Part shown: one piece after another, positions 27,291-35,010 of the stretch
Position numbering within the stretch: position 1 is the first letter of the stretch
Layout of the letters: each line of letters opens with the position of its first letter
Assembly: GCA_002869145.1 (NCBI GenBank)
Contig: PKTM01000008.1
Location: forward strand, 16,158 to 80,157
Direction of reading: 5' to 3'
DNA length: 64,000 nt
Source: Denitrovibrio sp.
Lineage (GTDB): Bacteria > Chrysiogenota > Deferribacteres > Deferribacterales > Geovibrionaceae
Position numbers and translations under genes: made by a program
The notes under the pieces: generated by a model
Told to the model about the DNA's origin: nothing
The model's database searches: none
The model's input: the letters and a program-made list of their open reading frames with translations, nothing else

Positions 27291-27545
27291 TTACTGCTCA
27301 TCAACGTCGAATTCTCTATCTATCTTTTCCATTGTTTTAGCATAGTAAAAGATAAGAGCTACGAAGATGTAAATTGCGCCCTGCTGGGCAAACCAGAAAC
27401 CAAGAGGATATCCGCCGATCTTGATAGAGTCTAGCGCACCTGCAAAAATAATACCTGCTCCGTATGATACTAAAAACCATACGATCAATACGTTACGAAT
27501 TAAGCCTAATGTTCTTTTCCAATATTGTTCTGCTGTCTTGTCCAT
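27291..27545 (-). CDS. DUF4212 small membrane protein, symporter partner
   Basis: An 84-residue protein with two membrane helices (about residues 15-40 and 48-70), matching the DUF4212 family that precedes actP in many bacteria and is thought to be a small symporter subunit. The start chosen is ATG 27545 (MDKTAEQYWKRTL, the family's usual beginning, with an AGGTG site about 9 bases upstream). A further in-frame ATG at 27560 would add five residues and has no better ribosome site. It is first in DUF4212-actP-small membrane protein. Confidence 0.9.
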   Translation of the reverse strand: MDKTAEQYWKRTLGLIRNVLIVWFLVSYGAGIIFAGALDSIKIGGYPLGFWFAQQGAIYIFVALIFYYAKTMEKIDREFDVDEQ

Positions 27546-27709
27546 AAAATAACACCTCATGAGGTTTTTATTACTGCTGATCTGGCCCTGTTAAATTTAA
27601 CCCTCCATTTATTTGACCTTTTGTCAGCATGCATTTGTTAAGGCTAGCCTGCCCTGTATGTTTAACATTTTGAGCATTATTGTGGCATGCCTCTTAATAC
27701 TTACAGTGA

Positions 27710-27738
27710 ATAATAGTACACTGTTTGAATGGTGTCAA
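27710..27738 (-). promoter_or_regulatory. Sigma-70 promoter of the DUF4212-actP operon
   Basis: On the minus strand TTGACA (27733-27738), a 17-base spacer and TATTAT (27710-27715) form a near-consensus promoter. The predicted transcript starts near 27703 and has a leader of about 160 bases before the DUF4212 ATG. Confidence 0.75.
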
Positions 27739-27783
27739 CTAAATTATTTACTTTAATTACATCAGCTTAGCCAATCTGTATCT

Positions 27784-27805
27784 TGTATATTGTATACAAT
27801 ATACA
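27784..27805. promoter_or_regulatory. Perfect 22-bp palindrome with TTGTATACAA core
   Basis: TGTATATTGTA is followed directly by its reverse complement. The core TTGTATACAA resembles operators of GntR/FadR-family regulators. It lies about 80-100 bases upstream of the predicted actP-operon start, where an activator could bind. Confidence 0.55.
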
Positions 27806-27901
27806 GGTTATTCCCGTCTTGATATATCATTTTTTGATTTTCAAGTATGAATAATTTTAATCTCTTCAAAACTTTAACCTCTTTAGGAAAATATGTTATC
27901 T

Positions 27902-27913
27902 ATTGTATACAAT
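27902..27913. promoter_or_regulatory. Second ATTGTATACAAT palindrome
   Basis: A perfect 12-bp palindrome identical to the core of the 27784 site, centred about 113 bp from it. The repetition suggests two operators for one regulator. Confidence 0.5.
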
Positions 27914-28348
27914 GCATTAACTCATTATAAAAAGAACAAGTAATTTCATTCATACTTAATTATTGTACCATTTTTTGATTTATTTTTTATGAAATTAGTA
28001 AAAAAAAGTATCAGGGTAATGATTTTGTAAAAAAAATTTGAGTATAGTCATTGCTTTATAGATTATTATTTATCAAAAGACAGCTGTCAGTATTGCTGGA
28101 GTTCTCATTTATAAATAATATATAAATTGTATAAAGCGTTAATATGCTTGATTATAATTTAAAGTATTTTTGCATGTGTGAAATGCGATAGTTAGAAAAA
28201 GTTCGTAATATATTAAATTTTAACGAAGGTTAGTGACATGTTATTAATGAGGCAGCTTCGTTTTTGTATAAACGAGAAATTTTATAGATAACTTAACATC
28301 GTTTTATAATGTCATATATTTAAGATTTATGTTTTGCTGACATAATCA

Positions 28349-28831
28349 CTAATTACCTATGTATAAAGTTATAAAGCCATCTACTGCTTCCTGAGTTTCA
28401 ACAGGGGTATACGTACTGTTGTTATTGAGGAAGTTGTCTTCCTTAACAGGAGTGTAACTATATCCAAGCTTAATGGTTCCTCTGGTTTCTTTCGCCAGAT
28501 TAAGAGTCATAGTTTTGTAGCTTCTGTTTTTCAGGTTGCCAAGATTGTTAAAATTATACTTACCGGCGCCTTTGCTGTAGGTCTGAAAACAGTTGTCATA
28601 GTTTACAGTGAGATTTTTCATGTAAACACTTGCAGTGTTATGTATAGCCATTTGCAGAACTTTAGAGTTAGCAGTAGTTTTTACAGTATAATAGACTGCA
28701 ACATCTCTGGTCTTTGAAGAGCTGTCATACTGTTCTTTAAGTTCAGCTGTTGGCTGAAACTTCATGTTAAAAGGGGCACACCCTGAAAACATAATGATGA
28801 GCAACAGTGGCATCAGTATGTATTTTTTCAT
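28349..28831 (-). CDS. Hypothetical lipoprotein
   Basis: I do not recognise the family. The 160-residue protein starts with a lipoprotein signal (MKKYILMPLLLIIMFSGC), Cys about residue 18. The rest is predicted beta-rich and polar with many Asn, Thr and Tyr, including a segment (MKNLTVNYDNCFQTY...MTLNLAKETRGTIKLGYSYTPV) that could be an Ig-like fold. GGGAG precedes the start ATG. It lies 11 bp after the coiled-coil protein gene in the same direction, so the two are likely co-expressed. Location in the periplasm, membrane-anchored, is inferred. Confidence 0.65.
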   Translation of the reverse strand: MKKYILMPLLLIIMFSGCAPFNMKFQPTAELKEQYDSSSKTRDVAVYYTVKTTANSKVLQMAIHNTASVYMKNLTVNYDNCFQTYSKGAGKYNFNNLGNLKNRSYKTMTLNLAKETRGTIKLGYSYTPVKEDNFLNNNSTYTPVETQEAVDGFITLYIGN

Positions 28832-28842
28832 TTCAGCTCCCG

Positions 28843-29262
28843 TTAGATCGTATAGTCTTTGTTTTCTTCTTTATTCTTATCCTGCTCTTTTTCTACAGAC
28901 TCTTCCATAGGGATAGAATTTGCTGTAAGAACTTTTTGGTATTCGATTTTTACAATATCTTTATTGTTATTTTGTTCTGCAGAGTCTTCATCTTCTTTTT
29001 CAGATTCTATGACTATCTGCTCCTCTTTCTCTTCTATCTCGGTATCAATGTTGCGTATATAGCTGTAATCAGGTTCGAACAGAGCCTCATCCAGCTCGCC
29101 TTTTTCTATAAGCTCAATGACTTTATTTCCCAAAAGCTTTATTCTCTCTTCTTTCTTTTTATTAAGAGATGTTATATCAAGCTTTAATTTACTAGTTCTT
29201 GCAAATTTGAGTACTTCCAGTTTACCTTTATCAAAGCTTTCTTTTACCCATTTAGTGTCCAT
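28843..29262 (-). CDS. Hypothetical charged, coiled-coil protein
   Basis: Unrecognised. A 139-residue, very charged protein: a basic N-terminal half (KFARTSKLKLDITSLNKKKEERIKLLGNKVIELIEKGELDE, reminiscent of small helical hairpins) and a strongly acidic, low-complexity C-terminal half rich in Glu, Lys, Asp and Asn. There is no signal peptide or membrane segment. A GGAGGAA ribosome site precedes ATG 29262. It stands 11 bp upstream of the lipoprotein gene. Confidence 0.6.
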   Translation of the reverse strand: MDTKWVKESFDKGKLEVLKFARTSKLKLDITSLNKKKEERIKLLGNKVIELIEKGELDEALFEPDYSYIRNIDTEIEEKEEQIVIESEKEDEDSAEQNNNKDIVKIEYQKVLTANSIPMEESVEKEQDKNKEENKDYTI

Positions 29263-29345
29263 GATTCCTCCAGTTAGTTTATTAGTAATTCAATACGTGT
29301 CTTTTGCCAAAAAAGCAGAAAAAGCATTACAATGTTTAATATAAA

Positions 29346-29567
29346 CTATAATACAAATAGTGCCATCCATCCATTGGTTTTGTGGTGATTCTTTTTTACG
29401 AAATTAGTTTCTTTGAGATGTATCCAATCGCCGTCATTAGTCCATAAAAAATCAGATGGTAGAAATTTACCACTTTGCAGACCATCTATTAGCTGTTTTT
29501 CGCTCAGGTCTTTCACAACAAGTCCGTTGAGAAGTTTGACCTGATAGTTTTCAGATATATTTGCCAA
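29346..29567 (-). CDS. Small protein with a GYF-like segment
   Basis: A 73-residue protein. The segment VKDLSEKQLIDGLQSGKFLPSDFLWTNDGDWIHLKE resembles the GYF_2-type module (with its typical ...SGxhxxxDhhW...gxWhxh pattern) found in many bacterial proteins. The N-terminus carries an RNA-polymerase-sigma-like phrase (YQVKLLNGLVVKD) of no clear meaning. The start is TTG 29567 with AAGGTG 4 bases upstream. It lies 30 bp after ubiX. Function unknown. Confidence 0.55.
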   Translation of the reverse strand: MANISENYQVKLLNGLVVKDLSEKQLIDGLQSGKFLPSDFLWTNDGDWIHLKETNFVKKNHHKTNGWMALFVL

Positions 29568-29597
29568 GATGCACCTTAAACTTATTATTGTTTAGCT

Positions 29598-30170
29598 TCA
29601 GCCTTCCCACCTTTTATAAAGTGAGTGCTCTACATCTATTATATCAAATATTTTCCCAACAACAAAAGAGATTAGATCGTCGATAGATTCTGGATTATGA
29701 TAAAAACCGGGCGATGCAGGCATACAGACTGCTCCGGCTTGGGTAAGTTTTGTAAGATTTTCCAGATGGATAAGACTCAGCGGCATTTCGCGAAAAAGTA
29801 TCAGAAGTTTTCTCCGCTCTTTCATAGCAACATCCGCACATCTTTCTATAAGGTTTGAGCTGATACCTCCGGCGGCTCTGCCTACAAAACCCATAGAGGC
29901 AGGTGCTATTATATATGAATCCACCATGAATGATCCGCTGGAAACAGGTGCTGCGAAATTTTTGTAGTCGTATATTAAAACCTGTTTACTGAGGGATTCT
30001 ACAAAGTCTGATGGATTACTGAAGTTTGAATTCATCTCCAAATTAATATTTGTAAGTCCATCTGGGGTTATGCACAGGTGAAGTTCGCAGACATTTGCAA
30101 GCTCTTCAATCAGTTTTTTCCCATATAGCGCTCCGCTTGCGCCTGTTATTCCCAGAAAAATTCTTTTCAT
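29598..30170 (-). CDS. ubiX: Flavin prenyltransferase UbiX (MqnM-type)
   Basis: A 190-residue enzyme that makes prenylated FMN for UbiD-type decarboxylases. The flavin-binding start is FLGITGASGALYGKKLIEEL, followed by APVSSGSFMVDSYIIAPASMGFVGRAAGGISSNLIERCADV, MKERRKLLILFREMPLSLIHLENL and PASPGFYHNPESIDDL, all classic for UbiX. Its ATG follows the ubiA TAA without a gap (TAAATG). With UbiA it most likely serves menaquinone synthesis, where the ubiX/ubiD pair is often called MqnM/MqnL in the futalosine route; that route is inferred. Confidence 0.95.
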   Translation of the reverse strand: MKRIFLGITGASGALYGKKLIEELANVCELHLCITPDGLTNINLEMNSNFSNPSDFVESLSKQVLIYDYKNFAAPVSSGSFMVDSYIIAPASMGFVGRAAGGISSNLIERCADVAMKERRKLLILFREMPLSLIHLENLTKLTQAGAVCMPASPGFYHNPESIDDLISFVVGKIFDIIDVEHSLYKRWEG

Positions 30171-31019
30171 TTATATCACCAGGTCAAAGAAAGTAAAAAA
30201 ACATATACTCAAGCTAATATAAGCGTTCAGGTTAAAAAACGCCATATCAAGGCGGGAGAGGTCTTCAGGCTTGATTATCGAGTGCTGATAAATCATAAAC
30301 CCGCCTGTAATAAGTATGCCTGTTAAATATATGAAGCCTAAGTCAAAGTATGACCATGTATAAAGAAATATAAGGAATGAAACCACATGGAAAGCTCTTG
30401 CTAGATATAGTGAATTTCTTAATCCCAAATATCTGGGTATAGAAAACAGACCTTCTTCGCAGTCGAAATCAATATCCTGACAAGCGTAAACGATATCAAA
30501 ACCTGAAACCCAAAAAAGAACAGCAAGCCCGAGCAGGAATATGCCGAAGTTCAGCGACCCTGTTACAGCTACCCATGCGCCAATTGGGGCTATGCCTAGT
30601 GCAGCGCCGAGCACTATGTGACAAAGGGCTGTGAATCTTTTTGTATAAGAGTAAAGAATGAATATAACAAAAGGTATAGGGGACAGATAAAGACAGAGCG
30701 GGTTGAGCATCCACGCTGCAAAAAAATATACTGCAAATGAGATAATTACATATAATGAAGCCTCATTTACGGATATTTTTCCAGCAGGAATGTCTCTTTT
30801 TGCTGTGCGCGGGTTTCGGGCGTCTATCTTGGCGTCTGCCACACGGTTAAAGCCCATAGCACCGCTTCTTGCTCCAAGAACTGCAACTATTATCCAGAAT
30901 ATCGTTCCAAATGACGGTACACCTCTGGCTGCCAGAAACATCCCTGTAAAAGCGAAGGGGAGGGCAAAGAGTGTGTGCTCAACTTTTATCATACTTAAAA
31001 ATGTCTTAAATTTTTCCAC
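30171..31019 (-). CDS. ubiA: UbiA-family 4-hydroxybenzoate-type polyprenyltransferase (MqnP-like)
   Basis: A 282-residue inner-membrane prenyltransferase with about 8-9 hydrophobic helices. It has both Asp-rich motifs that bind the prenyl diphosphate magnesium: GFNRVADAKIDARNPRTAKRD and DIVYACQDIDFDCEEGL. The N-terminus KVEHTLFALPFAFTGMFLA is typical of the group that includes MqnP. It joins an aromatic ring to a polyprenyl chain in quinone synthesis. It lies between hemH (64 bp upstream) and ubiX (abutting). Confidence 0.93.
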   Translation of the reverse strand: MEKFKTFLSMIKVEHTLFALPFAFTGMFLAARGVPSFGTIFWIIVAVLGARSGAMGFNRVADAKIDARNPRTAKRDIPAGKISVNEASLYVIISFAVYFFAAWMLNPLCLYLSPIPFVIFILYSYTKRFTALCHIVLGAALGIAPIGAWVAVTGSLNFGIFLLGLAVLFWVSGFDIVYACQDIDFDCEEGLFSIPRYLGLRNSLYLARAFHVVSFLIFLYTWSYFDLGFIYLTGILITGGFMIYQHSIIKPEDLSRLDMAFFNLNAYISLSICFFTFFDLVI

Positions 31020-31083
31020 GTTACTACCTTATAAATGTTGTTGAAACAATTAGAAAATTAACATAAGGATTGATGCTTGCAAA

Positions 31084-32034
31084 CTATGAAATACCGATAA
31101 TATCCAGAAGGGCCTCTGCAAAATCGTCGGAATCGTTCAGGCTATCGATACGCACAATATTCAGTCCGGCTTTAGTTACCTGCGGCATATACTGCTCGTC
31201 AAGCTCTATGAGTGTCTCTATGTGGTCTGAAACAAATGATATAGGCACAACTATTATATTGTCCTGCTTCTCTTGTGTGAGCCTCTCAAGCTCTTTGTCG
31301 GTGTACGGACCCACCCATTTAACAGGCCCAGTTCGGCTTTGGTAAGCCAGTGAATGTTTTCCGGGTTTTGTTATTGATACCAGATAATCCACTTGCTCAT
31401 TAATTTGCTGAGTATACCTGTCGCCTTTTTTAACGGTGTACTCAGGCAGTGAATGTGCGGAGAAGAGCAGATAGCAGTCTTTAATATTTTTATTTAATCT
31501 GTCTGCTGCCTGAAGTATACGGTCAGCTATGCATTTATTATAGGCTTTGTTCATATACCATTCTTTTATAATGACAAGGTCGTTAGAAAATTCCTGTACT
31601 TTTTCAAATCTGTCGAAGCAGACTCCGGTGGTTGTGTAAGAATACTGAGGATACATTGTGGTTATATAAATATTTTCGTAATCAACACCCTTATGTGTTT
31701 TTACAGAATCTTCAATATATGGATGGTAGTAGCACATGCCGATATCTGTGATAAGCTCTCTGCCGGTTTTTTCCTGATAGATCGGAGTAATCTTTTGAAG
31801 AAGTGACTTAAGGTAAGGGAGCTGCGGTGAACAGCCCCCGATTTTCTGATATTCCGGTGCAACTTTAACTGCACGTTTTTTAGCTATCTTTTTAGCGACA
31901 AAAGTTTGAAGAAACCCGCCTATATGAAAATCTATGATTGTGCGGTCTGAGAAGAGGTTAAAGAGGAACTCCTCAATACCATCAATGCTGTCAGGGCCGC
32001 CCATATACATAACATAAAGCAGGTCTTTTTTCAT
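31084..32034 (-). CDS. hemH: Ferrochelatase
   Basis: A 316-residue enzyme that inserts Fe2+ into a porphyrin (protoporphyrin IX or coproporphyrin III). Family landmarks are the N-terminal YVMYMGGPDSIDGIEEFLFNLFSD, GCYYHPYIED near the middle (read as GMCYYHPYIEDSV), the catalytic His in LLFSAHSLPEY, LAYQSRTGPVKWVGPYTD, and the Glu-containing VPISFVSDHIETLIELD. The start overlaps the hemE stop by 4 bp. No CxxC-type iron-sulfur ligand cluster is evident. Confidence 0.94.
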   Translation of the reverse strand: MKKDLLYVMYMGGPDSIDGIEEFLFNLFSDRTIIDFHIGGFLQTFVAKKIAKKRAVKVAPEYQKIGGCSPQLPYLKSLLQKITPIYQEKTGRELITDIGMCYYHPYIEDSVKTHKGVDYENIYITTMYPQYSYTTTGVCFDRFEKVQEFSNDLVIIKEWYMNKAYNKCIADRILQAADRLNKNIKDCYLLFSAHSLPEYTVKKGDRYTQQINEQVDYLVSITKPGKHSLAYQSRTGPVKWVGPYTDKELERLTQEKQDNIIVVPISFVSDHIETLIELDEQYMPQVTKAGLNIVRIDSLNDSDDFAEALLDIIGIS

Positions 32035-33044
32035 GCTTCGCCTTTGACTATTTTAACAAGGTAGTCTACGTTCTCTCTAGGAGTAGGGGGCAGAATACCG
32101 TGTCCGAGGTTGAAGATATGACCTTTTAGGTCTTTACCTTCATCGAGTATTTTAAGCGCTGTTTCTTTTATGGACTCTTTACTTCCGAAAAGCTGAACAG
32201 GGTCAAAGTTCCCCTGAAGGACATATTTCCCTTTGCCTAGCCTTTCATCGGCATCTGTGAGTCTTGTTTTCCAGTCAACGCCCATACCTGCACAGTTAAG
32301 TTTCCCTATAATGTCAAAGAATGAAAAACTGTCTTTTGCGAAGTATATCAGCGGAGCGCCTTTAATATTATCAACTATGTGTTTTACGTATGGGAAGATA
32401 AATTTTTCGTAGTCGTATGGTGATACAACACCTGCCCATGTATCGAACATCTGTACAACGTGAGCTCCGTTATCTATCTGTGCCTGAAGGTATTTCAGAG
32501 TGGAGTTTGCAAGTTTTTCCATCATTACTCTGTATGCATCAGGATTAGTATGTATCATTGTTTTGATGTGTTCATAGTTTTTAGAGCCGGAACCCTCAAC
32601 CATGTAGCATGCCAGTGTGAAAGGAGCACCGGAAAATCCGATCAGCGGAACATCAAGAGCTTTTACAAGTCTGCGAACTGTCTCCAGCACGTATGGAACA
32701 TCTTTCTCAGGATCCATTTCACGGAGCTTGTCAGCATCTGCGAGTGTTCTGACAGGGTTAGCTATAACAGGCGCAGGGTTGAAATCAAGCTCCACACCCA
32801 TAGGCTCTATGGGAACGAGTATGTCAGAAAAGAGTATTGCGTTGTCAAAGCCGAAAGCTCTGATAGGCTGCAGTGTCACTTCTGTACACAGTTCTGGTGA
32901 TTTGCAAAGTTCAAGGAAAGAGACTTTGCTTCTTATAGCTCTGTACTCGTCCATGTATCTGCCAGCTTGGCGCATAAACCATACCGGTGGTCTTTCTACT
33001 TTTTCACCGTTCATTGTTCTTAGTAAAATGTCATTAAAAGCCAT
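32031..33044 (-). CDS. hemE: Uroporphyrinogen decarboxylase
   Basis: A 337-residue enzyme converting uroporphyrinogen III to coproporphyrinogen III. Signature segments are PPVWFMRQAGRYMDEYR, FSDILVPIEPMGVELDF, GFSGAPFTLACYMVEGSGSKNY, and FNLGHGILPPTPRENV. An upstream ATG (33086) keeps the frame open, but ATG 33044 (MAFNDILLRTMNGE) is preferred because AGGAGA lies 9 bases before it and it matches the family's N-terminus. It is the first gene of hemE-hemH-ubiA-ubiX. Confidence 0.96.
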   Translation of the reverse strand: MAFNDILLRTMNGEKVERPPVWFMRQAGRYMDEYRAIRSKVSFLELCKSPELCTEVTLQPIRAFGFDNAILFSDILVPIEPMGVELDFNPAPVIANPVRTLADADKLREMDPEKDVPYVLETVRRLVKALDVPLIGFSGAPFTLACYMVEGSGSKNYEHIKTMIHTNPDAYRVMMEKLANSTLKYLQAQIDNGAHVVQMFDTWAGVVSPYDYEKFIFPYVKHIVDNIKGAPLIYFAKDSFSFFDIIGKLNCAGMGVDWKTRLTDADERLGKGKYVLQGNFDPVQLFGSKESIKETALKILDEGKDLKGHIFNLGHGILPPTPRENVDYLVKIVKGEA

Positions 33045-33186
33045 ATATTGGTCTCCTGAATAAATTTTTTTGTCTGAATTACCCATTATTTAACAGAGAA
33101 AAACGATAGCTGTCAAGCTGTTTTACAAAATTAACGAATAGATATGAACTTTGTTCCAAATTCCCATAAAAACAGTATGTTTTACC

Positions 33187-33215
33187 TTGTCAAAAACCAC
33201 TCCCTTTGTTATTAT
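33187..33215 (+). promoter_or_regulatory. Sigma-70 promoter of serA
   Basis: TTGTCA (33187-33192), a 17-base spacer and TATTAT (33210-33215) precede the serA ATG by about 37 bases. One mismatch in each hexamer. Confidence 0.65.
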
Positions 33216-33252
33216 CTTATCTCTTTAATACATATATACATAGAGGTTATTA

Positions 33253-34887
33253 ATGCCAAAATATAAAGTACTTATAACTGACCACATCTCTCAGGACGGC
33301 GTGGATATTCTTAAATCCGACAAAGATATAGAAGTAGATATAAAAGCAGGCATTAAAAATGCTGATCTTAAAAAGATAATTTCTGGATATGATGCCATCA
33401 TCACCAGAAGCGGCACAACAGTCACTCCTGAACTTATCGAAAAGCCGGGTAAGCTAAAAATAATTGGCCGGGCAGGTGTTGGGCTGGACAACGTGGACAT
33501 CGAAGCCGCAAGTATGAAAGGCATTATAGTAATGAACGCTCCGACAGGGAATACACTGGCAGCTTGTGAGCTTACAATGGCAATGATGCTTTCAGTCGTT
33601 CGCAAGGTTCCCGCAGCAAACCAATCCACTAAATCCGGCGCATGGGACAGAAAGAAGTTCATGGGAATTCAGCTTTACCGCAAAACATTAGCTGTTATTG
33701 GTCTTGGACGTATAGGAGGCAATGTAGCAAAAAGATGCAAAGCCTTTGACATGAAAGTAGTTGCTTATGATCCTTATATCAAAAGATCCAGAGCAGAAGC
33801 TCTTGGTGTCGAGCTTTGCAATACACTTGAAGATGCTTTAGCTCAGGCTGATGTGGTTACTTTTCATACCCCGCTTACCGATGAAACAAAAAACATGATA
33901 ACTAAGAAACATATAGATAAGATGAAAGACGGTGTTGTTATAATCAACTGTGCCAGAGGCGGGATAATTAATGAGCTTGATTTGGTTGATGCGTGCAAAT
34001 CAGGTAAAGTGTGGGGCGCAGGCCTTGACGTTTTCGAAGAAGAGCCTCCTGTCAACCATCCGTTCTTTGACGTGGAAAACATTTATCTTACTCCTCACAT
34101 AGGTGCAAACACAGCTGAAGGGCAGTATGGTGTTGCTGTAATTATAGCAGAACAGGTTGTAAACGCCCTGCACGGAAGATCTTACAAGAACGCAGTTAAC
34201 ATCCCATTTATGAAGACTCAGCTGCCAGAGGAGATGCAGAAATATTTCGAACTGCTGGAGAGAATGGGTCACCTTGCAGCACAGCTTACCAAAGGACGTC
34301 CGGAACATATTGAAGTTCAGATGGTGGGAAGCAAGTTCGAAGAGGATTTTGGTGAGCGCACTTTTGATACTCCGTTTAACTATCAGCCATTTACTATTGC
34401 TGGCTTGAAAGGTTTTATGGAGGTTGCTGTTGCAGAAAATGTCTCCTTCATAAATGCACCATATATTGCAAAAGAGAGAAACATAGACGTTATTGAGACC
34501 AAATCTGCAAACTACAGCAAGTTTAACGATCTGGTTATGATAAAGGTGAGGACAGACGTTGAAGAAAAAACATACGCTGGAACAGTTTTTGCCGACAACA
34601 CAGGCAGACTGCTCATTTACGATAAATACTATACAGACCTTATCTGTGACGGAACATTCCTTTACTTTAACAACCTAGACAAGCCTGGAATAATTGGTAA
34701 AGTGGGAACGATACTCGGCAACCATAATATAAATATTGCTGACTTTGAACTCTCCAGAAATGTCAAGGACGGCGTAGCTATAGATGCCGTGGCATTTGTG
34801 CGTGTGGATGGTAAAATAGCCACCGCAGTTCTCGACGAAATCCGCTCTCTTGACGGCATGCTTGAAGCTAAAGTTATCTATCTTTAA
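33253..34887 (+). CDS. serA: D-3-phosphoglycerate dehydrogenase
   Basis: A 544-residue enzyme that starts serine synthesis by oxidising 3-phosphoglycerate with NAD. The Rossmann signature is AVIGLGRIGGNVAKRCKAFDM, the catalytic Arg-Glu-His set lies in INCARGGIINELDL, the Glu in DVFEEEPP and the His in LTPHIGANTAEGQ. Residues from about 320 form the intervening (ASB) domain, and an ACT domain closes the protein (LDKPGIIGKVGTILGNHNINIADFEL), usual for the long, serine-regulated form. It is monocistronic, with a promoter before and a terminator after it. Confidence 0.97.
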   Translation: MPKYKVLITDHISQDGVDILKSDKDIEVDIKAGIKNADLKKIISGYDAIITRSGTTVTPELIEKPGKLKIIGRAGVGLDNVDIEAASMKGIIVMNAPTGNTLAACELTMAMMLSVVRKVPAANQSTKSGAWDRKKFMGIQLYRKTLAVIGLGRIGGNVAKRCKAFDMKVVAYDPYIKRSRAEALGVELCNTLEDALAQADVVTFHTPLTDETKNMITKKHIDKMKDGVVIINCARGGIINELDLVDACKSGKVWGAGLDVFEEEPPVNHPFFDVENIYLTPHIGANTAEGQYGVAVIIAEQVVNALHGRSYKNAVNIPFMKTQLPEEMQKYFELLERMGHLAAQLTKGRPEHIEVQMVGSKFEEDFGERTFDTPFNYQPFTIAGLKGFMEVAVAENVSFINAPYIAKERNIDVIETKSANYSKFNDLVMIKVRTDVEEKTYAGTVFADNTGRLLIYDKYYTDLICDGTFLYFNNLDKPGIIGKVGTILGNHNINIADFELSRNVKDGVAIDAVAFVRVDGKIATAVLDEIRSLDGMLEAKVIYL

Positions 34888-34911
34888 TAATTAAATAAAT
34901 CAATTACGCTG

Positions 34912-34938
34912 AGGGGGCTTTATGCCCCCTTATTTTTT
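34912..34938 (+). terminator. Rho-independent terminator of serA
   Basis: AGGGGGC and GCCCCCT form a 7-bp stem around TTTAT, followed by TATTTTTT. It lies 24 bases after the serA stop. Confidence 0.9.
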
Positions 34939-35010
34939 GTTAAAAATCACTTTAAATAATTTAATTTGTCAATTAAACTAGCAGTATATATTAAGAACTG
35001 GGGTTTAATT

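Larger units (their letters stand above)
27546..28348. other. Long AT-rich intergenic region upstream of the acetate transporter operon
   Basis: This stretch of about 800 bases contains no credible gene. It holds the actP-operon promoter (27710-27738) and two copies of the palindrome ATTGTATACAAT (within 27784-27805 and at 27902-27913). A weak stem, AACGAAG...CTTCGTT followed by T residues (about 28222-28264), could end a transcript. Otherwise I see only AT-rich sequence. Confidence 0.6.

Noticed and set aside
28222..28264. Terminator-like stem in the long intergenic region
   Set aside because: The loop is about 28 bases and the stem only 7 bp, too weak to list as a feature.
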